From positions 1 to 64,000 of the forward strand of contig JAPTJF010000263.1 in NCBI GenBank assembly GCA_029339195.1: 64,000 bases of DNA, written 5' to 3'. Within the stretch, counting starts at the first letter, position 1. The number at the start of each line of letters is the position of its first letter. The notes under the pieces are model-generated. The model saw nothing but the letters and a program-made list of their open reading frames with translations, ran no database searches and had not been told where the DNA came from. The DNA comes from Micractinium sp. NFX-FRZ (lineage: Eukaryota; Chlorophyta; Trebouxiophyceae; Chlorellales; Chlorellaceae). Of the stretch, positions 19,901-30,300 are shown piece by piece. A program made the position numbers and the translations under genes.

Positions 19901-22175
19901 GCGCTACCGGGATGGGCGGTACAACCTGATGTTTGAGGAGTGGATGGTGGAGGTGAGCGCGGTGGGGGCGGTGTGCAGTGTTGGAATTGTGTAACTGGTG
20001 GCAAGCTGAAACTGGGCTGGGCGGTATGTCCTCTTGTTTATGGAGTGGATGGTGGAGGTGAGGGCGAGGAGGGCCGTGGGGGAGTGAGGGAGACGGCAGT
20101 TGGGCTGGCAGGGCCTGCCCGCCGCCTGCCTGCCTGCTCACATGGCCACCCATGTCAACACCGCCCCCTGCCTGCCAACCCCACACACACTGGCACCAGA
20201 CCCCTTGGAACTGCTGTCCCGCCCTCTCATCAAACTCCCGTTCCAAAGCCTCCTCGCAACCCCGCTCCCAACCCTCACGCTCACCGCCCACCCTGTTCCC
20301 TTCCGCCGCTGCGCAGGGCCACTTTATCATCTCGCCGCGCGTCACGTTTGAGGTGCCGGTGCGCATCCTGGGAGGCCTCATGGCGCTGGGCTACGAAATT
20401 GGCTCCATCATGCGGCGCACAAGCGAGGTGTTTGCGGACTCAGAGTGAGTTTAGGGTTCAGGGGGGCGGGTTTTGGGTGTAGCTGCTGATGCAGTTGCCT
20501 CCAACATGAGGCACACACACTGAAGACGCCTGCACACTGGCGTGAGTCTGGCTGGCGTCATGCTGGGGCAGGGCACAAGCTGCTGGGGTGTATGTGTGTT
20601 GAGCCGCGTCCCCCTCTCCTCACCCTCACACCCTCCCTCCTCTCCCTGCCTGGCCTCCCCCGTGGCTGCAGGGTGCAGATCAAGTTTGACCACATTGAGG
20701 GGATGGAGACGGTGTATGTGCAGGTGCAGGGGAAGGACCGCGGCGTGGTGGAGGAGGCGGGGCGCAAGCTGGGGCTGGAGGGCTCCTACATCCCGCACTC
20801 GTACATCGAGCTCGTGCAGATCGGGCACCTGACCGAGGTGAGGGCTGGGAATGGAGATTGATGTTCAGTGGTCTGCTGGGTGATTTGAAGCGGGTGGAGG
20901 AGTGCTGCTTCCCCACACTCGCACATGGTGTGCAGAGCTGGACGGAGGGAGGATGGAGAGGCAGGCAGATTGCTGCTCCCCCGTTTGCCAGCTGCGCCCA
21001 CTAGGCTGTTGCTTCGCCCGCTGCTGTGTGCCGCTCAACAGTGTGCTCTGCCCACACGTCCCTGCCCTTGCCTGCTCACGTACTGCCTGCCCTGCCCCGC
21101 TGCGCCTGCTGCGCCTGCTGCAGTCCTTCCAGACGGTCACGGAAGACCTGAAGCGCCGGTTTGCTGTGAATGGGGAGCCGCTGATTGACGAGACTGTGGT
21201 GGGCAGCCTGAGCCGCGGCGCCTCCCCCCACTGGTCCAACGGAGCCTTCCAGCGCCAGACCGGCTTCCAGCTGCCGCCGGGCGCGCTGCAGCTGTCGTCG
21301 TCAGGTGGGCCCCAGGCCCCGGCCGAGGGGATGGCTTGGGTGGGGCGGGGTTGATGAAGCGTGCGTTGTGGCGCACCTGCGCGCTTATTTTCCAAGCAGC
21401 TAGACACACATCCCAGGCCTCTGCCCCCTGATGCGTGGCGTCCGCCCTGCCCTGCCTCGCCCTCCCTGCATCTGCACCCTCGCCCACCCTCCCTGCCCCA
21501 CCCTCCCTGCGTCCACTCACCGACGCATATCCGCCGCCCCTCCCTGCCGCAGCCCCCGCGTCCAACACCCTGCTCCACCTGCGGCCCCCCTCCGTGGCCA
21601 GCGCCGACGGCCGCTCAGACGCCCGCAACGGCGGCCTGCTGAGCCAGCAAATGGCGGCGGGCGGCGGCAGCGGCGGCGACCGCCCGCCCACGGGCCCGCC
21701 GTCGGTGGCGGGCAGCGGCGCGGGCGGGCCCAGTGCTCCGGTGTACATCAACGGCCACAGCCATGCAGGGGGCGGTAACCACCTGCACCGGACGGGGTCT
21801 GGCAGCGGTGGGCGCAGCGGGGCGGCGACGCCCGAGGACGCGCCCAGCACCCGCAACGGCAGCAAGCCCGCCAGCCCCAAGTCGCTGGAAGCGCAGGTGG
21901 CCAAGCTGGTGCAGGGGCAGCAGATGCTGAGCAATCAGCTGGAGGAGCTGACGCTGCAGATCAGCCTGGCACAAAGCGGGCTAGCGGTGGTGCCCAGCGC
22001 GGTGCAGCAGCGTGTGGCTGCCGCACAAGCCGCAGCAGAGCCCCCCCGGCCCGCCGGCCTCTTGCAGCAGCTACGCACGCTGGGCAGCGGCACGGGGCTT
22101 CCGCCCGCGGCCTGGGCCGCTGTGGGCGCGCTGGCAGGCACCGCGGCAACCCTCCTGCTGATGCGGACGCGGTAG
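16945..22175 (+). CDS. TTM: TTM1/TTM2-like protein: uridine-kinase-like P-loop domain fused to CYTH, coiled coil and tail anchor
   Basis: Exons: 16945-17013, 17140-17310, 17565-17700, 17976-18046, 18351-18422, 18639-18794, 19160-19330, 19803-19952, 20317-20444, 20672-20837, 21124-21304, 21553-22175 (697 aa; phases agree). The order is that of Arabidopsis TTM1/TTM2: an N-terminal FDKGFFMFIRAIQLL block, Walker A GPSGSGKT (residues 85-92), MDNYNDGSKVIDGNFDDP, VPIYDFKESRRVGYR, VVILEGIYAL, GGVHFDLVKRVLRDI, then a CYTH domain (about 283-470; TYDIYLVPPGEDPE, FIISPRVTFEVPVRILGGLMALGY, VYVQVQGKDR, LEGSYIPHSYIE). A Gly/Ser-rich linker, a coiled coil (KSLEAQVAKLVQGQQ...) and a C-terminal hydrophobic anchor of about 20 residues follow. 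The ExExK CYTH signature reads E-S-E-T-Y. From family knowledge, plant TTM1/2 act as pyrophosphatases on the mitochondrial outer membrane; the same is inferred here. Confidence 0.93.
18378..18508 (+). repeat. Exon echo: TTM exon 5 edge copied into the following intron
   Basis: Exon 5 sequence at about 18378-18408 (reading GRRVGYRTVEVP) reappears in degenerate form about 93 bp later at about 18471-18501 inside the intron. The copy keeps the GTGGGATACCGGACCGTTGG core with scattered substitutions. The copy is not used as coding sequence. Confidence 0.6.
19052..19192 (+). repeat. Exon echo: TTM exon 7 acceptor and 5' end duplicated 100 bp upstream
   Basis: GCAG followed by ATCAGCGACACGGTGTA occurs at 19056-19076 and again at 19156-19176; the next 15 bases are similar but diverged. 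The second copy is the functional acceptor: exon 7 at 19160 continues into YPMYKAFIEPDLK. Use of the first copy would shift the frame, because the offset is 100 bp. Confidence 0.85.
19609..19835 (+). repeat. Exon echo: TTM exon 8 5' end present three times
   Basis: The true exon 8 start at 19803 (PDYTVKPRESETY) is preceded by two decayed copies in the intron. One is at 19715-19742, including the CAG acceptor and CCCGAC. An older one is at 19609-19646, starting CTACACTGCAAAGCTGCGTG and ending with the same TACCTG. Both are in the same orientation and neither maintains the reading frame. Confidence 0.7.
19930..20062 (+). repeat. Exon echo: TTM exon 8 3' end and donor site duplicated
   Basis: The last 23 bases of exon 8 plus the GTGAG donor (19930-19957) recur at 20035-20062 with 26 of 28 bases identical, inside the following intron. 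The duplicate therefore carries a second GTGAG donor 105 bp downstream of the real one. Confidence 0.85.
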
Positions 22176-23027
22176 CCTCCGCTGCTGGCTCCTGCCGCCC
22201 TCTACTCAGCAAGGGGGCTTGCAGGGGCCCCACGTGGGTGCCCGCAGTGTCACTTCTGTTGGGGCACAGCAGGGCCCACGCTCTTAGGTAGGCGTCTTCG
22301 CACCTATATGTGATTACGCATGCACCACCCCAGAACCTCCACCCACTCATCCCCCACCCAGCATTCTTTGTGCACCGTTCTCTGCGCGCGCCTCCCCGCC
22401 TGCTGCCCGCCCGCCCCATGGAGCATTGAGAGTTGGGGCAGCAGGGGCGCCGTGCAGCGCCACCCCTCGAGCCCCGTCACGATGCCGGCACCAGCTTGAG
22501 GCATTTTCATCCCTTCCCCCTGTGTTCCCTTTTCTCTCTCCCTGACCGTCCCTGTACTTGCCCAACACTGACTGATCTTCCCAGCGGGAGGTAGGCACAT
22601 ATTCTTGCCGCCTCCACTCGCGCCTCTGTAGCATAACGACCCAGGCAAGGCAGCCGCGCGCCGTCTCACGCCAGCAACGCATACACACATCTTCTCCAAC
22701 CCACGTCTCACACAAGTGCCCTTCGGTCCATGGCTTGGCACGCCACCCATGCATGTAACTCACACTACCACCAACAACAGATCTCAGCAGGGGAGGAATT
22801 GGCAGGGACGGCTGGCAGCAAGCAGCAGGGAGCAGGGAGCAGCAATCAAATCTGAGGGAGGGCGAGGAGCAGCCTAGCTGGGACGCGTGGACAGGAAGCA
22901 GGGGGTGTGGAGAGAGAGTGAAAGAAGGGCAGTGCAGGGGGTGCAGGAGTTAAAACAGAAAGGCGAGGGGGCCGCTGACTGGGAGGGGGTCACAGAGCAC
23001 GGTCTCTCAGGCACATAACGCCATGGC
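22176..23027. other. Tail-to-tail intergenic region, TTM and MetRS
   Basis: 852 bp between two convergent stop codons, shared by both 3' UTRs. TGTAA at 22754-22758 is a candidate green-algal poly(A) signal for TTM (it matches the UGUAA element known from Chlamydomonas). Nothing coding is evident. Confidence 0.5.
22754..22758 (+). promoter_or_regulatory. Candidate UGUAA polyadenylation signal of TTM
   Basis: A TGTAA pentamer about 580 bp after the TTM stop. UGUAA is the usual near-upstream poly(A) element in chlorophyte algae. The motif is short, so this is only suggestive. Confidence 0.3.
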
Positions 23028-26000
23028 TCATGCCGCTTTGGCCGCCACTTTTCCTGCCTTTGCTGCCTTGCCTTTGGGCGCGGCAGCGGCGGGGGCGGCG
23101 GCAGCGTCAGGGGCGGGGTCACACACATAGTCTCCCTCCAGCCGCTGCATCACCGGCTGGGGCTCCGGAAAGGCATGCCCCTTGCACAGCGCCCCCCACT
23201 CCGTGTCCTGCCAGCTCAGCGCGCTCCACCGCTCCTCACCCAGCCCCAGCTGCGAGTAGATGCGCTGCGAAAGCGCGGGCGTGACGGGGCTTAGCAGCAC
23301 CGCCACGACTCGCACCGCCTCCAGCACCGCCGCCAGCACCGCCGCCGCCTCCGCCTTCTGCTCCTCGCTGCCCTTCTTGAAGGCCGTCCAGGGGGCGGTC
23401 TCCTCCAGGTACTGGTTGCCCCGCCCGCTGATGGTCAACGCCGCCTCGCAGGCCTGGTCAAAGCGCAGGCGGTCAAACGCGGCGCCGACAGCTGGCGCCT
23501 TTTCAAGCGCCAGCGCGCAGAGCGGGTGGTCCGCCGGGATGTCGGCCGTGTCCAGCGGCATCTCCCCCCCGCAGTTCTTCTTCAGCAGGTTCAGAGTGCG
23601 GTTGAGCAGGTTGCCCACATCGTTGGCCAGGTTGGCGTTCACGATGTTGCGGAAGCGCTCCTCGCTGAAGTCGCCGTCCTGCACACAGGTGTGAGCGGGC
23701 GACACAAAAGGTGGGTGAACGGAGAGGGGGTGGCAAGGTTGGCATTCAAAGGTGTTGCGGGAGTGCCGTCCTTCCCAGAAGCGCGAGGACGGTGCATGGT
23801 GAGAGGGGTGGTGAGTGCATGGGCAAGGCAAGTGGGGCGAGCGCGTGGCGGGTGCACTCATCACTGCAGTCACCGTCCTGGCCAGGAGGTCCCAGCTGAA
23901 AGCCAACCCAGCCCAGCGCTCACCCAGCACCCCGACACCCACCTCTGCCCACCCATGCCTCCTCATCTCCCTCACCTGCCCAAACAACCGCGGGGGAGTG
24001 TGGGAGCACAAACCCACCGGCATCCACCCAGCGCCCCCACTTGAAGCACCCACGCCCGCCCACCCACCTGGCCAAACACAATCTCCCGTAGGAAGTAGTA
24101 GCGCACAGCGTCGGCGCCGTACGCGCCCACCAGCGCCGTCGGCTCCAGCACATTGCCCAGGCTCTTCCCCATCTTCAGCCCGTCCTTTGTGAGGAAGCCG
24201 TGGCCGTAGACCCGCCGCGGGGGCGGCAGGCCGGCCGACATGAGCATGGCGGGCCAGTAGACGGCGTGGAAGCGGAGGATGTCCTTGCCGATGACGTGCA
24301 GGCTGGCGGGCCAGCCGGCGGCGGCCAGGGCCTCGGGGGAGGCGGCTGCGTGCTCGCCCTCGGGCAGCATGCCTGTCGGCGGGCGGGGGGAGGCAGGGGG
24401 AGAGGGGGGGGGCATGAGCAGGCAGGCGGGCGAGCGCGGGGGTGGGTAGGGGGCCAAGGGGAGCCACCACTGGGGGGAGGAGGCAGGAGCGGGCGTCGGG
24501 GAGGTGGGCAGGCAGGGTGGGCAGGGTGGGCAGGCAGAAGGCAATACAAGCCTGCCGCCCCCCAATGCCACAAGCCGCTCACAACCCACCCAGCCCTATG
24601 CATGGAGTCCACCTGCCCTGCCCAGGAATGTCTGTTCACTCCCCCCACCCACCCGAGAGGCATCCGTTTAGCGTGCCAAACAAAACGCACGCACCAGAGG
24701 AGATCCATCCCCGTCAGCCCGCAAGTCCAAGCCCAAGGTATTTGTGAACGTGCCCCTCCCCCAGCCACCCACCCGACAGGTATCCGTTGAGCGCGTCAAA
24801 CCAGACATACACGGTCTGCCGGGGGTCCCGCGGCACGGGGATGCCCCACTCCACGGCCGCCCGAGAGATGGAGAAGTCTCGCACCCCGCTCTTCACCCAC
24901 CCCAGCACCTCGTTGCGCCGCGACTCGGGCTGCACAAAGTCTGCAGGGGGGGCAGAGGGGTCGACACCCAGGGTTGGTTGGTTGGCTGGCTCGTGTGCCA
25001 TGAGGGTCGGCAGATAGGCAGGCAGCACGGCGGGCTGCCGGCGGGCAAGGTTTGGATTGGGTGGGCAGGCTGCTGTGCAAGCACGCTGCGCACGCTGGCT
25101 CGCATGTAGGCTACACCAGCAGCACCAGGCAGCTTGATTGCTCAGGAGAAGTCCCGCCTTCCCTTCCCCTCCGCCTCCTTCTCCCCCGCCTCCTCTTACG
25201 CTCCCCAGCCCGCTCAGGCCCCACCCCACACTGATCCCCGCCGCACCTGGGTTGCTGCACAGCTCCTCTAGCTCCTGCTGGTACTTGGACAGGGCAAAGA
25301 AGTAGTTCTCCTCCTTGCGCTCCACGCACGCCTTGCGGTGCACAGGGCAGTTCTTGTCTGCAAAACAGGTGGGGCGGCAGCGGGGGAAGCAAGGGGTGAG
25401 GCAGCAGCAGGGGTGGGGAGGTGGGAGTTGGGGGCCAGTGGTGAGGCTGCTGGGCAGGGCAAGGCGGGGCAGCCCAGGCGGCCAGCAACGGGCTGGTGGA
25501 ACATGTGCAAAGCTTGCGGCAGCACCTGCGCCTGTTCAGCCTGCAGCCTGCTATGCCTATGCGCGCCTCGTCCCGGCTGCACAGCCACACTGCACAGCAC
25601 TCCTGACCTGCCTGGAAAAGTCCTCACAAGTATGTGCACACACACACACCCTGGGCTGGCCCCCGTACCCCCCCCTCCCCCACCCCACAAACCGTGGACT
25701 GCCCCACCCCACCCATCCCCCCACTGACCCGCGTCCATGTCTGCGCCCCTTGATCCTCTCCCCCCCCCACCCACAAACCCTGGACTGCCCCACCCCACCC
25801 ATCCCCCCACCGACCAGCGTCCATGTCTGCCTCGTCCTTGTACTCCTCGCAGTCCACGCAGTAGTACCCCTGGTAGTCCGCCTTGTAGATGTCCCCCCGC
25901 TCCCACACCCGCTCCAGCACCGCCCCCACCAGCGACTCGTGCTTGGCGTCGGTGGTGCGGATGAACGAGTCGTAGCCAATGTCCAGCTGTGGGGAGGGGT

Positions 26001-26974
26001 TGGGGGAGCGGTGGAGAGGAGTGAAATGCGGGTGTGCACAAAACAGGAGGAGGGGGAAGGCACCAGTGGTGTGGAAGCAAGATGTAGCCAATATCCATCT
26101 GCAGTCGGGCGGGTGGACAACTCAGCAGTGTGGGGGGCTGATGTTTAGGTGCATGGGGTGCGGTGGAAAGGCAGCTGCAGCATAATGCTGGCAGCAGCAC
26201 GCTGGCAGGCACACAATATGCCGCACAGCCATGTCGGCGGCAGCCACTGGTGCACGGCAGCACTGCTGCGTGCCAGCCTGCAGCAGCTCACGTCTTTCCA
26301 CAGCGCCTTGTACGAGTCCACAATGTCGTCGCAATGCGCCTGGGGCTCCATCCCCCGCTTGGCTGCCGCCAGAGCAATCTTCTCGCCGTGCTCGTCTGTG
26401 CCCGTGATGAAGGTGACGGGGCGGCCGCGCAGGCGCTGGTACCGCGCGATTGCGTCTGCTGCAATTGTGGGGTAGGCACTGCCCATGTGCGGCGCTGCAG
26501 GGGGAAGGCGGGCAGCGGCAGGAGGCGGCCGGCGCTGAGCGGCTGCTGGGTGCATGAACGGCCGCTGCCTCCTGGCAGGCAGCAGCCTGTCAATACTAGC
26601 GGCCTATCCCTCTGCTTTCTCATGTGCAGGAGCCATGGGCCAGGGGGCAATGCACCCATAGCTGCTGGTCACTGCTGCCGCCGCCGCTGCTGCCACCGCC
26701 ACCGCCGTTCACCTGCGTTCACATAATAGAGCGGCGTGGTGACGGTAAAGGGCCCGCTGGCGGTGATATCATTGTCGTGGTGGCTGGCACAGGCCCTTGG
26801 GGCTGAATGCGCCTTGCCAGGGCGGCTAGGCCGGGTGGACAGCGCTGCCACCCTTGCGCCTCTTGCCACCGCCAGTCTGAGCCGCCCGCACGCTGCCTGA
26901 GACCACATATTGGCGCCAGGAGCCCGCACAAGTGTGGCCATAAGGTGTGCAGGCGAGACAAGGAGCAGTGGCAA
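23028..26974 (-). CDS. Methionyl-tRNA synthetase, organellar (bacterial-type) form
   Basis: Class I aminoacyl-tRNA synthetase that charges tRNA-Met, probably in chloroplast and/or mitochondrion. Exons in gene order: 26974-26713, 26494-26292, 25986-25815, 25357-25247, 24940-24773, 24372-24068, 23678-23028 (623 aa from the first ATG; phases agree). Residues 1-76 are rich in Arg, Ala and Ser with few acids, as in a transit peptide. ATGs at 26974, 26941 and 26908 are all possible starts. The catalytic domain starts [21 protein letters not shown] (HMGS is the HIGH-type motif, about residues 90-93), then [19 protein letters not shown], a zinc-knuckle-like [39 protein letters not shown] and KMGKSLGN (KMSKS motif, residues 372-376). 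The anticodon-binding domain follows ([14 protein letters not shown]). A C-terminal Ala/Lys-rich tail ends the protein; no tRNA-binding EMAP-like domain is present. Confidence 0.95.
23622..23770. repeat. Exon echo: MetRS last-exon edge copied into the adjoining intron
   Basis: The exon stretch starting at about 23623 (AGGTTGGCGTTCACGATGTT on the plus strand) recurs at about 23738 as AGGTTGGCATTCAAAGGTGT, followed by GCGGGAG in place of GCGGAAG. The offset is about 115 bp, in the intron upstream of the last exon in gene direction. Confidence 0.6.
25687..25832. repeat. Recent tandem duplication across MetRS exon 3 3' border
   Basis: A block at 25773-25832 contains the end of exon 3 (DEADMDA), its donor and the start of the intron. 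It is repeated at 25687-25746 with only about three differences before the copies diverge. The offset is 86 bp. This is the freshest of the exon echoes in the window. Confidence 0.9.
25973..26103. repeat. Exon echo: MetRS exon 3 5' border
   Basis: GTAGCCAATGTCCAGCTGTG at 25973 (the start of exon 3 plus its acceptor, plus-strand view) reappears as GTAGCCAATATCCATCTGCA at 26083, about 110 bp away in the upstream intron. Exon 3 therefore has an echo on each side. Confidence 0.6.
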
Positions 26975-27331
26975 AATTGCCCGCCCGCTCTTAAGCCAAG
27001 CCTCGCAACAAGACGCAAACGGTTGTCCGATGGGCTGGTTGGTGCGGGTCGATCAGCCAGAGAGAGGGTGGCCGACTGCCACATCACGCCACTGCCACAT
27101 CATCAGTGTTGTCAGAAGGGCGGGCGGGCATCAATCGCAGCAACACGCGCCAGCCCAAGTTGGCGCCTCGCAATTCAGATTGGATTGAAGGACCGGAACC
27201 TCCGCACGCCCAATTCAGTTGGCGGGCCCAGTTGGTGGGCCCTTGGAGCCGGTTGGCCGCCTTCCTACGGCAGCCGGGGCTTGGGGGCAGCGTGGGAGAA
27301 CCATCAACGGGCTGTGAGGCCCGCGCCAACT
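26975..27331. promoter_or_regulatory. Bidirectional promoter, MetRS and aurora-like kinase
   Basis: 357 bp between divergent start codons. It contains TTGGCGCC at 27160-27167, resembling an E2F half site, and CCAAT on the minus strand (ATTGG at about 27179-27183, in GATTGGATTG). An ATTGGCGC match to the E2F consensus lies at 26909-26916, inside the predicted MetRS first exon. Cell-cycle control of the kinase would fit, but this is inference. Confidence 0.45.
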
Positions 27332-30300
27332 ATGGCCAGGCCCTCGCTCTCCGCGCCCCTCTTACCGGACCACCCGCCGCTGCTGCATCGTGAAAAGTGT
27401 GGAGAGCGCACGGCATGGGTGTCCCCAGACCTGCCGGCCGGCATGGCCCGCAGCAACGGGCAGTGGTAAGTTGGCGTGCCTGCTCGTTTGCCGTTGCCGC
27501 TCCATCCCGCCGCCGCGGCAGGTTGCCCCCGCTTGCTTGCTTGTTTCCTGACTTGCCCTGCCCTGCTGCCCCCCGCAGGTCGCTGGCCGATTTTCAACTG
27601 ACCAAGCAGCTGTACAAGGGCAAAGCCAGCACGCTGTACCAGGCACTGGACCGCCCCTCGGGCACGGTGGTCGCCCTGAAGTCCTACTCCAAGCGCCGCC
27701 TCTCCCCGCTTAACTGGTACCAGGTGGAGCGGGAGGTGCGGCTGCACGCGCAGCTGCGCCACCCAAACGTCCTCACGCTGCATGCCGCTTTTGAGGACGA
27801 CAACTACGTCTTCCTGGTCTGCGAGTTTGCTGAGGGTGAGGCGGGTGCTGGCGGGTGCTGCGCCGCTGAGTGGGTGTTGGGTGCTGGGCGCCTTGCTGCA
27901 GGCCGGGGTGGGTGCTTAAGGGTGGGTGCTTAAGGGCATGTCGGGGGATTCGGCGCTTTATTTAGTTGCTAGCAGCAGAGCCTGCTGAGAAGGCCGGAAT
28001 GCGGGTGGCGGCAGCGGCAGTGCTGGCCAACGCTGGCGAAAGCCTGCGCCTTTTGCTGCCACGCCCACCACCTCGACGCCCTGCATTGCTGTCGACTCTG
28101 ATTGCCATCTCCAATACATTGTCTCTCTTCCCTGTCTGACATTGACTTTCGCTTCTCAATGCTCTGCACTCACGCCTCCAGGAGGTGACCTGTACGAGGA
28201 CCTGAAGCGGGCGGGGGGGCAGCTGAAGGAGCGGGTGGTGGCGGGCGAGGTGCTGCCCGCCTTCATGTCGGCGCTCACCTACATGCACGCCAACTCCATC
28301 ATCCACCGAGACATCAAACCAGAAAACATCCTGCTGGCAGCTGACAGGACCATCAAGGTGCGGCGGGGGGGCAGGTCGCACGCCGCGCAGGGAAGAACGG
28401 GGGTGGGTGCTGGCGGATGGCAGGAGCTGCACTGCATGCTGCGTTGCACGGCACTGCATGGAGCTGCACCGCGTCGTGCACCTGTCTCAGCATTAACATG
28501 TTTTCCTGTGATCTTGCTGCAGGTGGCCGACTTTGGGCTGAGCATCAACTGGGGGGAGGAGCGGCCGGTGACGCGGGCGGGCACGCTGGACTACATGTCG
28601 CCAGAGGTGCTGCAGTGCCCGGAGAAGAGCAAGCCGGAGGAGAACAAGGTGGGAGCGGTTGGGGGTGTGACTAGCTTAGGTAGGGCATAGCTGGGCAGTG
28701 CAGGTGTAATAGGAAGCAGAAGCTGCGGTTGCTCGGCCATCTGGTGACAAGCAGGCCGGTTGGGTGCTGTGCACTGCCAGATCCCAGCTCTGCCTGGCCA
28801 CCCCTTCCCCTCCCTGCCAGGGACAGTATCCTGCCCCGTGCACCACAATCTGAGTTGCCGACCCCGACTGCTTTGCCACCCAAGGGTTGCCCTGCCCCTG
28901 GCCCCTGCACCTGGCCCCCCTTTCAGGAGCGCATGGAGCTGGGGTACACAGATGCGGTCGACGTGTGGGCTGTGGGCATCCTTGCCTACGAGCTGCTGGT
29001 GGGGCGGCCCCCCTTTGAGCGTGAGAGCCGCGAGGAGACGTACCACTACATCCAGCGCAAGGACCCCGCCATCCCCAGCTGGATGACCGACCCCGCGCGC
29101 GATTTCATACTGGCGGCGCTGGCCAAGGTGGGTGCTGGGGGGCAGCGCTGAGTAGAGAGGGTGAGCGAGCGCAGCAGGTGGGCAGCCACAAGGAAGGAAT
29201 CTTGAGTGTTGGGGGTAGCTGGCTGCAGGCAGAACACACCTGTTTGATGAGTGGGCAGGCTATGGACGCTGCCATGCATGCCACCTGCACCAGCGTGACT
29301 GACCGCCGCACTGCACCTGTACGACCCACCGCTTCGCCCCGCCCGTCCCGCCTGCCCCGCCCTGCAGACCGCGCGCAAGCGTCCGTCCATGGGCGAGCTG
29401 CTGCATCACCCCTGGATCCGCCTGCATGCGCGGCGCCCTTCCATCCCACCGCCCTCGTCCGCCGCCTCCGACCTGCACCTCCGCCTGAACGAGCTGAACC
29501 CGGGAGGGGGCCAGACCTTTGGGGAGCTGCACCGCCACTCGCTGCACGGCGCCAAGAGCTGCCGCGACTTCAACGCCCTGCTGTCCGCACCCACCGCCGG
29601 CCCTGGGGCGCTGGCCAACCTGCTGCAGCCTGCGCTGAGCATGGCTGGGCCCTCGATGGCTGCAGCCGCCACTGCCGCACTGTCGGGGTCCTCTAGTGCA
29701 GGGGTCCGCCCCACCACCTCCAACAGCCGGCTCGGCCTGGGTGCAACCGTACGGCCTGTCACCCCCGTGCTGCCTGGGCAGCCCCTGCCCACAGCGCTGC
29801 TGTCTGCCACCCTGCCAGACCCCGCCTTCCCAGCAGCAGCAGAGGAGGCAGGGAGCTCGGGAGGCAGCAGCAGCCAGCACAATGACTACACAGCCGACAC
29901 ATCTGCAGTGGTGGTGGCAGGGCACTCTCATGGTGGCATGCCAGGTGGCAGTGCAGAGCACAGCCACAGCAACAGCAACAGCCACGCACGAGGTGAGGTG
30001 GAGGCAGGGGCACACTGGTTCTGCAAGCAATGCAGCGTCAGCCAGAGGGCTCTTGAGGGATGCTACTGCTGCATGACGTCCTGCCTTGTGTGCCGTGCAC
30101 CCTGCCAGCAGATCCGCCGCCTGGCAGCGTGCACCAGAGCCACTTCTCCGTCCAAAGCTCCGCCGCCAAGCTGCTCAGCCCATCGTTCAACGTGCACCAG
30201 GCAGCAGCGCCAGCGGCACCGACAGCGGTGGAGCCGCCCAGCGCCTTCCTGGTGAGTTCCTGCTTGAGGGATGGCGGGAGGCAAGCTGGCTGGGTGGGCC

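Noticed and set aside
26807..27469. Longer kinase start at 26807
   Set aside because: The frame is open, but it would overlap the first exon of the divergent MetRS and removes any promoter. ATG 27332 or 27443 is more plausible.
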